Assembly: GCA_028820035.1 (NCBI GenBank)
Contig: JAPPKI010000354.1
Span: 1-13,444, forward strand
Reading direction: 5' to 3'
From: a bacterium
GTDB taxonomy: Bacteria > Actinomycetota > Acidimicrobiia > Acidimicrobiales > Bin134
DNA: 13,444 bases
The notes under the pieces were generated by a model, which saw only the letters and a list, made by a program, of their open reading frames with translations, was not told the origin of the DNA and made no database searches. A program made the position numbers and the translations under genes. Of this stretch, positions 7,201 through 13,444 are shown piece after piece (the stretch's first letter is position 1; each line of letters begins with the position of its first letter).

Positions 7201-7206
7201 ACGATA
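7201..7206 (-). promoter_or_regulatory. Candidate -10 box of NTF2-like copy B
   Basis: TATCGT on the minus strand (7206-7201), inside CCTCTATCGTCG, would start transcription near 7194 and give a leader of about 20 bases. The context repeats that of copy A. Confidence 0.45.
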
Positions 7207-7217
7207 GAGGCTGGGCA

Positions 7218-7248
7218 TAGGGTCGAACACAGGCGACAACTAGGGTCG
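7218..7248. repeat. Direct repeat TAGGGTCG in thiolase promoter
   Basis: TAGGGTCG occurs at 7218-7225 and 7241-7248, 23 bases apart or about two helical turns, in the divergent region between NTF2-like copy B and the thiolase. The second copy contains the likely -10 box. It may be an operator or simply a duplicated -10. Confidence 0.3.
7241..7246 (+). promoter_or_regulatory. Candidate -10 box of the thiolase-DUF35 operon
   Basis: TAGGGT fits TANNNT and lies nine bases before ATG 7256. No Shine-Dalgarno is visible before the ATG, so the transcript is probably leaderless or has a leader of about three bases. Confidence 0.5.
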
Positions 7249-7255
7249 CTGGGCG

Positions 7256-8404
7256 ATGAGCGATCGGGAGTTTGCCGGCAAGACGGCGATCGTCGGTATT
7301 GGGGGCAGCGATTTCGCCGGGCTGTACCGCACACCCGATCCAGAGCGGACCGGGGAGTCGCTGGCCACCGAGGCCATTGCGGCGGCTATTGCCGATGCCG
7401 GGCTGGAGAAATCGCAGATCGACGGGCTCATCACCGGAGGGCTGCCCCACTATGAGCCGGTGGCCTACCGCACCGGGCTCACCGACGTGCGCTTCGTGGT
7501 GGACTATCCCCAGGCCGGGCGCATGTGCGCAATGGCTCTGATGCACGCCGCCACCGCGGTACACCACGGGCTGGCCGACTACGTGGTGCTGTTCAACTCG
7601 GTGGTGTTCCGCACCCAGGGCACCAAGTTCGGCGCCCAGCCCCAAGGGCTGCTGTACGACACGATCTACGGGATGGCTTCGCCGGGAGCGCAGTATTCGA
7701 TGGGGTTCACCCGCTATCAGGCCGAGTACGGGGGCACCGAGGAGCAGCTCGGGGCCATCCCGGTGGCCATCCGCTCACATGCCCGGATGACTCCGGGGGC
7801 CATCATGCAACAAGAGATGACCATCAACGACTATCTAGCCTCCCGGTATATCGCCGAGCCGCTGCGGCTGTTCGACTACTGCCTGGTGAACGATGGAGCG
7901 GTGGCCTATGTGGTGACCACCGCGGAGCGGGCCCGGGACCTGGCTCATCCCCCCGTGTTGATCGCCGGCACTGCGGGGCGGGCCAACTTCCGGGAGTGGT
8001 ACGTGGACTTAGGGTTCTGGGACGAGGCCTGCCGGTCGATGAAGGCCGATCTGTTCGACCCGCTGGGGGTGACCACCGAAGACATCGACTGCCTTCAGGT
8101 GTACGACAACTTCAGCGTGTCGGTGCTGTGGGGGCTGGAGGGATTCGGGTTCGCCCCCAAGGGCCAGGGTTTGGAGTGGGTGCAGAACGGCCGTATCGCT
8201 TTGGGCGGAGAGCTGCCGATCAACACCAGCGGGGGGATGCTGAGCGAGTCGTACCTCCAGGGGTGGAACCAGCACGCCGAGGCGGTACGCCAGCTGCGGG
8301 GCCAGGCCGACAAGCGTCAGGTGCCCGACTGCGACTGGTCGCTGTACTGGTGCCTGTCGGCTTTGCCGGGAGCATCGCTGCTGTGCCGGGACGGGCTGCT
8401 GTGA
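7256..8404 (+). CDS. Thiolase-fold enzyme of the lipid-transfer/Ltp2 type
   Basis: This 382-residue thiolase-superfamily protein would make or break C-C bonds next to a CoA thioester. It starts with KTAIVGIGGSDFAGLYRT and has the thiolase N-domain up to about 210 and the C-domain with CLQVYDNFS and NTSGGMLSESY. By eye, Cys91 (GRMCAMAL) falls on the thiolase nucleophile and Cys366 (YWCLSALPG) may fall on the C-terminal base cysteine. Where thiolases carry NEAF/HDCF and GHP there are Tyr283 and Tyr333. These are 50 residues apart, the same spacing as Tyr294 and Tyr344 of the aldolase Ltp2, so this may be a retro-aldolase rather than a thiolase. A counterpart of Ltp2 Tyr246 was not found. It overlaps the DUF35 gene by four bases (GTGA), and the two proteins probably form a complex. 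Confidence 0.88.
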   Translation: MSDREFAGKTAIVGIGGSDFAGLYRTPDPERTGESLATEAIAAAIADAGLEKSQIDGLITGGLPHYEPVAYRTGLTDVRFVVDYPQAGRMCAMALMHAATAVHHGLADYVVLFNSVVFRTQGTKFGAQPQGLLYDTIYGMASPGAQYSMGFTRYQAEYGGTEEQLGAIPVAIRSHARMTPGAIMQQEMTINDYLASRYIAEPLRLFDYCLVNDGAVAYVVTTAERARDLAHPPVLIAGTAGRANFREWYVDLGFWDEACRSMKADLFDPLGVTTEDIDCLQVYDNFSVSVLWGLEGFGFAPKGQGLEWVQNGRIALGGELPINTSGGMLSESYLQGWNQHAEAVRQLRGQADKRQVPDCDWSLYWCLSALPGASLLCRDGLL

Positions 8405-8817
8405 GCGACCATGTCGGCTACACCAAACCGCTGCCGACGGTTACCCACGAGGATCGGGAGTTCTGGGCTGCGGCCCGCGAGCACCGCTTCGTTCTGCCGA
8501 AGTGCCAAGCGTGCGGGCACGTGTGGTTTCCCCCTTATGCCTCTTGCCCCGCGTGCCTGTCGTTCGACCGGGGATGGACTGAGGCGTCGGGCCGGGGCAC
8601 AGTGTGGGGCTTCACCATCATGAGGCAGCCCTACATCCCGACGTTCGAACCGGAGCTCCCCTACAACGTGGTGCTGGTGGAGTTGGAGGAGGGGCCGATG
8701 GTGTACTCCAACCTCGTGGGCATCGACAACGACGCCATCGCGTGCGGCCTGCCTGTTGAGGCCGAGTTCGAGGACGCCACCGACGAGATCACCCTCATCA
8801 AGTTCCGCCCCGTTTGA
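8401..8817 (+). CDS. DUF35 zinc-ribbon OB-fold protein
   Basis: This 138-residue protein has a rubredoxin-like zinc ribbon, C35-x2-C38-x10-C49-x2-C52, followed by an OB-fold acyl-CoA-binding part (GTVWGFTIM, PYNVVLVELEEGP, and PVEAEFED near the end). All four zinc ligands are present. DUF35 proteins partner thiolase-fold enzymes; in the Ltp2 system a DUF35 domain flanks the aldolase dimer and is needed for its assembly. The start is GTG 8401, chosen because it overlaps the thiolase stop as GTGA; the much longer open frame upstream is an overlap of the thiolase gene and is rejected. There is no strong ribosome binding site, so translation is probably coupled to the thiolase. A stand-alone DUF35 unit like this, rather than one fused to a MaoC hydratase, means the hydratase, if any, is encoded elsewhere. 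Confidence 0.92.
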   Translation: MSDHVGYTKPLPTVTHEDREFWAAAREHRFVLPKCQACGHVWFPPYASCPACLSFDRGWTEASGRGTVWGFTIMRQPYIPTFEPELPYNVVLVELEEGPMVYSNLVGIDNDAIACGLPVEAEFEDATDEITLIKFRPV

Positions 8818-8826
8818 GGGCCTGCT

Positions 8827-8853
8827 CTAGATGGTGGGCTGGCTAGATGGTGG
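8827..8853. repeat. 11-base tandem-like duplication at the SDR stop codon
   Basis: CTAGATGGTGG occurs at 8827-8837 and 8843-8853, 16 bases apart. The second copy holds the last codons and stop of the SDR gene; the first lies in the gap before the convergent DUF35 stop. It looks like a slippage duplication of the gene end. Confidence 0.6.
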
Positions 8854-9613
8854 TCATGCCGTGGGCATGGCCGGCGGTGTAGCCGCCGTCCACCGGCAAG
8901 GCAACGCCGGTGACAAATGAGGAGTCATCGGAGGCCAAGAAGAAGGCCGCTCCGGCGATCTCGGAGGGGAGTCCCCAGCGCTTGAGCTTGTGCTGGTCGC
9001 GGATGCTGTCGGCAATCGGCCCGAGATGGGGGATGACCGACTGGAACATGGGGGTGTCGATGAACCCGGGGCAGATGGCGTTGGCCCTGATGTTGGCTGG
9101 GCCGTAGTCGTTGGCGATGTTCTTGGTGAGCAGGATCACCCCGCCCTTGGAGGCGTTGTAGGTGCTGCCCCCCTCGCACCCCTCGAGCCCCTCCACGCTG
9201 GCGATGGTGATGATGCTCCCCGAGCGGGCCTCCACCATGGGCTTGAGAGCGGCCCGGCACGACAGCATGGTGCCCTTGAGGTTGATGTCCTGCACCCGGT
9301 CCCACTCCTCGACGTCGAGCTCGTGAACCTGGCCGCCACCCGCCACCCCGGCGGCGGTGACCAGAACGTCGAGGCGACCGTGGTCTTGGACGATCTGGCC
9401 GACCAGCTCTTCTTGGGCGTCGGCGTCGCGCACATCGACCAAGTGGAAGCTTGACGCCGGTGCCGTTTCGGCCACTGCCTTCCAGCCATCGCTTTCGGCA
9501 ATGTCGGAGCCGATCACCACGGCTCCCTCCTCGGCGAACCGTTCTGCGGAGGCCAAACCGATGCCCGATGCCGCTCCGGTGACCCACGCCACTCTGCCTT
9601 CTAGTCGTCCCAT
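8843..9613 (-). CDS. SDR-family NAD-dependent oxidoreductase
   Basis: This 256-residue classical short-chain dehydrogenase oxidises or reduces an alcohol/ketone. The cofactor loop TGAASGIG is at 12-19, and Asp in VVIGSDIAE favours NAD(H). The catalytic set is complete: Ser139 (IASVEG), Tyr152 and Lys156 (YNASK), and the Asn of DINLKG. The NNAG structural motif is changed to TAAG. NAICPGFIDTPM and the C-terminal FVTGVALPVDGGY are typical of the family. ATG 9613 is supported by AGAGAGG at 9628-9622 and by a TACGAT box upstream. It follows the amidohydrolase by 61 bases on the same strand but may have its own promoter. It converges on the DUF35 gene. The substrate is unknown; with a P450 in the same strand block, oxidation of a hydroxylated intermediate is a reasonable guess. 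Confidence 0.92.
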   Translation of the reverse strand: MGRLEGRVAWVTGAASGIGLASAERFAEEGAVVIGSDIAESDGWKAVAETAPASSFHLVDVRDADAQEELVGQIVQDHGRLDVLVTAAGVAGGGQVHELDVEEWDRVQDINLKGTMLSCRAALKPMVEARSGSIITIASVEGLEGCEGGSTYNASKGGVILLTKNIANDYGPANIRANAICPGFIDTPMFQSVIPHLGPIADSIRDQHKLKRWGLPSEIAGAAFFLASDDSSFVTGVALPVDGGYTAGHAHGMTTI

Positions 9614-9621
9614 GAGTGCTG

Positions 9622-9653
9622 CCTCTCTCTGTTGTGCGGTCGGGCGAATCGTA
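9622..9653 (-). promoter_or_regulatory. Candidate -10 box and ribosome binding site of the SDR gene
   Basis: TACGAT at 9653-9648 fits TANNNT and would start transcription near 9641. AGAGAGG at 9628-9622 lies eight bases before ATG 9613. Both sit in the 61-base gap after the amidohydrolase. Confidence 0.45.
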
Positions 9654-9674
9654 GGTGGCGGTAAAGACGTGCGC

Positions 9675-11366
9675 TCAGCCCTGGGACGGGCCGACCAGAG
9701 AGCCGGGAAGCTCGCCGGTGGGCTCGCCCTCCCGGTAGGTGGCGACGCCGTTGGCGATGGTGGCTCGGAAGCCGCCTGGCTCCCGGGTGAACCGCCACGA
9801 CCCGCCAGGCACGTCGCGCACCTTCACCTCTGATCCCAGGGAGATCTCGTCGAGGCTGAACACGGCCAGATCGGCCGCCTTGCCCGGAGCGACCACTCCC
9901 CGATCGGCCAGCCCGAAGAAGCCCGCAGTGCGGCCGGTCAGCACATGGACCGCCTCCTCCAACCCCAGCAAGCCGGTGTCGCGGTGATAGTGGGTGAGCA
10001 GATGGGTGCTCTGGCCGGCGCCACAGAACAGCTGGAGGTGGGCACCGCTGTCGTTGACGTTGGTGAGGGTGTGAGGCGAGCGGATCACCTCAGCCAAAGC
10101 AGGCTCGTCGTGTACGTCGGGCACCGCCCGCAGCGACGAGCCGATGCCGTTGTCCAGCAGCCAGGAGGCCAGCGCATCGGAAACATGCTTGCCGGTGTTA
10201 GCGGCGTGGTCGGCCAAAGAGATCCCGAGGGGGCCGACCCCGGTCTCGGACAGGGCGAATATCAGTGTGTGGGGGTGATCTACCCGAGCGCGGCGGGATT
10301 TCTTGCGATTGTCCCAGTCGGAGCGGGCCTTATCCCGCCATGCGGGGTCGGCCAACAAGGTCACCTTGTCCTCGGGAGGCCCGTTGACTAAGTCGTTCCA
10401 AGCGGGAACCCGCTGGAAGGTCAGCGCCTTCTCAAAGTTGAAGTACAGATCCAGCGGCTTGGTGCCCACCGTGGGCCAGAAGTCCACTCCGGCCTCCCGA
10501 AGGCGGCGGTCGAAGGCCAGCGTGTCGGCCCGGTAATCGGCCTCATTGGCCATGGCGGGGATGGCTGTCCACTGTCCCCGGACGCCCCGAGGTCCGGCCA
10601 TGGCGGCAAAGCGCTCCACGTCGTGGAAGTTGTGCTCGGGCTCGTTGAACCGGGTGATGGCCTGGAAGGTGGCACCGGGGTGGGCGGCCAAAACGTCAAA
10701 AAGCGCTGTGTATTCGGTGTCATCGGCGTGGCGGCTGGGCACCAGTCGCAGGGTGCGGTCGAGGTCGAAGCCGTTGGTGGACAGGCCGAGGGCACCGGCA
10801 GCCAGGGCATCGTCGAGGGCTTGGGCCATGGCGGTGCGCTCCGCAGGGGTGGCGGGGCGCTCCCAGGCGGCATCGCCCATGACGTAGGTGCGCAGGCTGA
10901 TGTGTCCGACGTAACCGGCGATGTTGGCGGCAGTGGGCTGGTGGGCGAGGGCGGCCCGGTATTCCGGCCACGTGGCCCACGTCCAAGGCACCTCCTTTTC
11001 GAAGGCCACCAGGGGCAGGTCTTCCAGGAAGCAGAACAGATCCACCACTTCTTGGCGCTGGGGGCCGTCAAGCGGCGCCATCGACATCCCGCAATTGCCG
11101 AACACAGTGGTGGTAACCCCGTAGCTGGGCAGCGGATCAAAGGAGGGATCCCACCACATGGCCCCGTCGAGATGCGTATGGGTCTCGATGATGCCGGGAG
11201 TAACCAGCGCACCGGATGCGTCCACCACTTGCTCGCCGTCGGAGGCCAGGCTGGGGCCGACTTCCGCGATGATGCGCCCCCGCACTCGCACATCAGCCCG
11301 CCGGGCCGGTGCGCCCGTGCCGTCCACCACATTTCCCCCGCGGATCAAAAAGCCGTTCATGGCCAT
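9675..11366 (-). CDS. D-aminoacylase-like amidohydrolase
   Basis: This 563-residue protein belongs to the amidohydrolase superfamily, near the N-acyl-D-amino-acid deacylases. It has the N-terminal beta-sandwich opening FLIRGGNVVDGTG, the first metal motif H63-T-H65 (THTHLD), and Cys92 in GNCGMSM. The spacing H63/H65/C92 equals His67/His69/Cys96 of the Alcaligenes D-aminoacylase. Asp439 in NDSGAH is the likely catalytic aspartate, and GLADRGVVAPGKAADLAVF is the usual C-terminal sandwich. The two middle histidines of the family (THxR and SHxK) are not seen; FQAITRF and GQWTAIPAM stand in their region. It would hydrolyse an amide, lactam or other cyclic bond. ATG 11360 is an alternative start, two codons in. 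It lies 36 bases after the P450 stop on the same strand. Confidence 0.85.
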   Translation of the reverse strand: MAMNGFLIRGGNVVDGTGAPARRADVRVRGRIIAEVGPSLASDGEQVVDASGALVTPGIIETHTHLDGAMWWDPSFDPLPSYGVTTTVFGNCGMSMAPLDGPQRQEVVDLFCFLEDLPLVAFEKEVPWTWATWPEYRAALAHQPTAANIAGYVGHISLRTYVMGDAAWERPATPAERTAMAQALDDALAAGALGLSTNGFDLDRTLRLVPSRHADDTEYTALFDVLAAHPGATFQAITRFNEPEHNFHDVERFAAMAGPRGVRGQWTAIPAMANEADYRADTLAFDRRLREAGVDFWPTVGTKPLDLYFNFEKALTFQRVPAWNDLVNGPPEDKVTLLADPAWRDKARSDWDNRKKSRRARVDHPHTLIFALSETGVGPLGISLADHAANTGKHVSDALASWLLDNGIGSSLRAVPDVHDEPALAEVIRSPHTLTNVNDSGAHLQLFCGAGQSTHLLTHYHRDTGLLGLEEAVHVLTGRTAGFFGLADRGVVAPGKAADLAVFSLDEISLGSEVKVRDVPGGSWRFTREPGGFRATIANGVATYREGEPTGELPGSLVGPSQG

Positions 11367-11367
11367 G

Positions 11368-11376
11368 ACAGTACTG
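11368..11376 (-). promoter_or_regulatory. Candidate -10 box with palindrome before the amidohydrolase
   Basis: The perfect palindrome CAGTACTG (11369-11376) overlaps TACTGT on the minus strand (11373-11368). Six bases later transcription could start at 11361, next to ATG 11360, giving a leaderless message. No Shine-Dalgarno is seen for either start codon. Confidence 0.3.
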
Positions 11377-11402
11377 CCGTGCTTCGACCTGGACAGATGC
11401 CG

Positions 11403-12704
11403 TTACGCCACCAAGCGAACACGCTGGTGTTTGACGGCACCGAGGTGGAGGTGGCCGTGGCGGTCGGGCTCGTCGACCAGCTCCAAGCGGGGCAGCACGG
11501 GCAGAATGGCTTTGAGCATGGCCCGCAGCTCCCAGCGGGCCAGGTTGGCGCCCAAGCAAAAATGGACGCCGTGGCCGAAGGCCATGTGCTGGTTGGGATT
11601 GCGGCCCACGTCGAAGCGGTAGGGATCGTCGAACACTGCATCGTCTCGGTTGGCCGACGGGTAGAACACGCCTATGGTGTCGCCCTCTTTGATCCTTTGG
11701 CCGTGGCGCTCCACGTCGGCGGTGGCGGTGCGGGCGAACTGGATCACCGGGGAGGTCCACCGCAAGATCTCCTCCACCGCGGGCTCGCTCAGGGACTCAT
11801 CGGCCAGGAGGCGGTCGATCTGGTCGCGGTTCTGGAGCAGAGCGGTGACGCCGGAGGTGGTGGCGTTGCGGGTGGTTTCGTTGCCCGCGCCAAGAAGCAG
11901 GGTGATGTAGCCGGTGAGCTGTTGGGTGTTGAGCGGGCAGCCGTCGACCTCGCCCTGGACCACGGCGCCGGTGAGGTCGTCGCGGGGCTCGGCCTGGCAG
12001 TCTTCGATGATCGTCCCGATATAGGCACTGAAGTCTTTGCCCATCCGGAACCTCAGGTCGTCGAAGGTCTCGCCCGGCTCGGCCCACCGCATGTTCTCCT
12101 CGTCGTTGAACGCCATCTCGGTGAACTTGTGGACCTTCGACCAGTCTTCGATGTCCAGGCCCATGAGATCGCAGATGGTGGCCAGCGGGAGCTTCACGGC
12201 GTAGTCCAGCACCAAATCGGCTTCGCCGTCGCGCTCCAGAATCTCTACGAACTCGCCGGTGAACCGGGCGGCGTATTGGGCGAGGTGCTCCTCGTGCTCC
12301 CGCATCGCCCGGGGGGTGAAGCGGCGGGCGGTGAGCAGTCGGAACCGGGTGTGGCGGGGACGGTCCAAGAACACCATGTCCATGGGCTCGTCGAGGTCCC
12401 AGCCCAGTTCGGTGAGCCGCCGTTCCCGGCGCTCCCACATGCCCTTGTCCTCTTCGATGGAGGCCAAGCGGAGGCGGGGGCCGCCGTTGATGAACAGCTT
12501 GTCGTTGGACGACACCCAGTGGATGTCCTCGTGGCGGGTGATGGCCCAGAACGGCTCGATGTCGGGGCGCTCATACCAGTGCACCGGAGCCTCGGCTCGC
12601 AGCAGATCCCACGCGGCCCACGGGTAGCCGCGGTCCTGGTACAGGTCGGTGGAGTGAATGTCGATCTCGTCGAGCGATAGTGGCCTGGTGTCTGTGATGG
12701 TCAT
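11403..12704 (-). CDS. Cytochrome P450
   Basis: This 433-residue soluble bacterial cytochrome P450 inserts one oxygen atom into an organic substrate using electrons from a ferredoxin. The I-helix oxygen-activation motif AGNETT is at 273-278, the K-helix ExxR is Glu312-Arg315 (EILR), and the heme loop FGHGVHFCLG places the thiolate ligand at Cys383. GANLARWELRAML after the cysteine is common in actinobacterial P450s, including steroid, terpene and fatty-acid hydroxylases. There is no membrane anchor. ATG 12704 begins MTITDTRPLS; an in-frame ATG at 12737 would add eleven residues. No ferredoxin or reductase gene lies in the window, so electrons must come from elsewhere. It precedes the amidohydrolase by 36 bases, perhaps in one transcript. 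The substrate cannot be told, and the CYP family needs a similarity search. Confidence 0.95.
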   Translation of the reverse strand: MTITDTRPLSLDEIDIHSTDLYQDRGYPWAAWDLLRAEAPVHWYERPDIEPFWAITRHEDIHWVSSNDKLFINGGPRLRLASIEEDKGMWERRERRLTELGWDLDEPMDMVFLDRPRHTRFRLLTARRFTPRAMREHEEHLAQYAARFTGEFVEILERDGEADLVLDYAVKLPLATICDLMGLDIEDWSKVHKFTEMAFNDEENMRWAEPGETFDDLRFRMGKDFSAYIGTIIEDCQAEPRDDLTGAVVQGEVDGCPLNTQQLTGYITLLLGAGNETTRNATTSGVTALLQNRDQIDRLLADESLSEPAVEEILRWTSPVIQFARTATADVERHGQRIKEGDTIGVFYPSANRDDAVFDDPYRFDVGRNPNQHMAFGHGVHFCLGANLARWELRAMLKAILPVLPRLELVDEPDRHGHLHLGAVKHQRVRLVA

Positions 12705-12751
12705 GCGTTGGTCCCCCGCGCTTGCTTGCAGAGACATATTGGCAGAGCGGC

Positions 12752-12793
12752 GTGGGTGGGCTCTAAGTGCTCTCGCTTCTGAGGCCCTCCCAC
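12752..12793 (-). terminator. Hairpin at the end of the unidentified gene
   Basis: GTGGGTGGGC (12752-12761) can pair with GCCCTCCCAC (12784-12793) with one mismatch, enclosing a 22-base loop that contains the TAG stop at 12765-12763. No T-run follows on the minus strand, so it is a weak terminator or attenuator candidate between this gene and the P450. Confidence 0.3.
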
Positions 12794-13444
12794 AACCTCG
12801 AGCGGAGAGGTTCGGGGGCTACGAGTTCGAATGACTGGTTGTCGAGGCGGGCGAAGCCTTCTAAGGGGTGGTGGGGGCGCCACCAGAGGGCGTTGGGGCT
12901 GACGGAGTTGGGGCCGGCCAGGTAGCGGATGTAGCTGGCAGCCAGCATGGTGGCGGAATCCTCCACGAACTGCTCGGTTAGCTCGATGGGGCAGACCATC
13001 ACGGTGTGGGCCGCGGGCACGGTCACCACCGCGCCCTGCGGACTGATGTCGGGAACTGTGCGGGCGAAGTCGAGCAGGTGGCCAGTCACGAACAGGGACT
13101 CGCCGGTGAAGACCTGTATGTTGCCGGGTAAATCGCTCCCCTCTATGGCGTTCAGCGGTTCATCCATCAAGGTGTTGGCCAGCGCAACCGCCATCACCTC
13201 GCCCGGCTCGATGCCCCATTTCTCGAAGTAGCTGCGGTCTACCGGGCAGGCGGCACCGTCCAAGTCCACCGACAGGCAGGCGGAGAGCCCCAACGGCAGA
13301 GGATCGCAGACGGGGTCGATCTGGTTCAGATGATGGGGACCGACCACCCTCAACCGCAGATCGGGCCGGAGCTTCTGGTAGTCGGCTAGGCGCTCGGCCA
13401 GAGCCTCAGGAGAGAAGTCGTCGAGCCGGGCGACGTGGTTGTAG
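12763..13444 (-). CDS. Unrecognised protein, N-terminus beyond the window
   Basis: The reading frame is open from the right edge to TAG at 12765-12763; 226 residues are visible and the start lies outside. The frame looks coding all the way to the edge (for example DDFSPEALAERL and YQKLRPDLRLR), so the internal TTG at 13353 is not taken as the start. Visible features are LSACLSVDLDGAACPVD, a helix-like GEVMAVALANTLMDEP, a beta-rich FTGESLFVTGHLLDF, then GAVVTVPAAHTVMVCPIE. The order of an ALANT helix, a surface strand and a VPAAH strand faintly resembles the DUF1444/YtpQ layout, but this is only an impression. There is no signal peptide or membrane segment in the visible part. It lies 58 bases upstream of the P450 on the same strand, with a weak hairpin between them. 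The function is unknown. Confidence 0.75.
   Translation of the reverse strand, partial: YNHVARLDDFSPEALAERLADYQKLRPDLRLRVVGPHHLNQIDPVCDPLPLGLSACLSVDLDGAACPVDRSYFEKWGIEPGEVMAVALANTLMDEPLNAIEGSDLPGNIQVFTGESLFVTGHLLDFARTVPDISPQGAVVTVPAAHTVMVCPIELTEQFVEDSATMLAASYIRYLAGPNSVSPNALWWRPHHPLEGFARLDNQSFELVAPEPLRSRLWEGLRSEST

Noticed and set aside
7525..8400. Long upstream extension of the DUF35 frame
   Set aside because: This part overlaps the thiolase gene in another frame and is Arg/Gly-rich with no domain; GTG 8401 with the GTGA overlap is the sensible start.
10623..12680. A 685-codon open frame on the plus strand
   Set aside because: It lies antisense to the P450 and amidohydrolase, whose catalytic motifs are intact, and its translation is Gly/Val/His/Gln-rich without any domain. 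Long shadow frames are expected in GC-rich DNA.
1..13444. CRISPR, insertion sequence, prophage or defence system
   Set aside because: No regular repeats, transposase, integrase, nuclease or toxin-like protein was found; all genes are metabolic or unassigned.

Overview
The window is gene-dense, GC-rich DNA of actinobacterial character. An F420-type luciferase-like oxidoreductase, acyl-CoA ligases, a cytochrome P450, an SDR, a lipid-transfer-type thiolase paired with a DUF35 protein, GTG starts and SD-poor starts placed just behind TANNNT boxes all fit an Actinomycetota genome. The mix reminds me most of Acidimicrobiia, but no marker gene here proves the class. Thirteen protein-coding genes are supported, two of them cut by the window edges. 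No tRNA, rRNA, CRISPR array, insertion sequence, transporter or transcription regulator was seen. No gene-free stretch exceeds 300 bases; the longest is the roughly 100-base divergent region at 4266-4365.

Layout. (1) 1-4265, minus strand: an FGGY-family sugar kinase, then a luciferase-like F420-dependent oxidoreductase, an acyl-CoA ligase and the start of a second AMP-binding protein, spaced by 23, 0 and -4 bases, so probably one transcript. (2) 4366-5993, plus strand, divergent from the kinase: an NAD-dependent D-2-hydroxyacid dehydrogenase overlapping a class II aldolase. Kinase, dehydrogenase and aldolase together look like a small route for a sugar or sugar acid of unknown identity. (3) 5997-7175, minus strand: two NTF2-like (SnoaL/KSI-fold) paralogues about 74% identical by eye, each behind its own similar -10 box. 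(4) 7256-8817, plus strand: a thiolase-fold enzyme overlapping its DUF35 zinc-ribbon/OB-fold partner, the two-part arrangement known from the steroid side-chain aldolase Ltp2. (5) 8843-13444, minus strand: an unrecognised protein (partial), a cytochrome P450, a D-aminoacylase-like amidohydrolase and an SDR.

Inferred biology. Regions 1 and 3-5 have the parts for oxidative breakdown of a cyclic or lipid-like compound: P450 hydroxylation, SDR oxidation, amidohydrolase opening, CoA ligation, and thiolase-fold C-C cleavage or condensation. Neither the substrate nor whether all the genes serve one pathway can be read from the sequence. The two points most worth following are the unusual active-site residues of the thiolase-fold protein and the kinase/dehydrogenase/aldolase trio.
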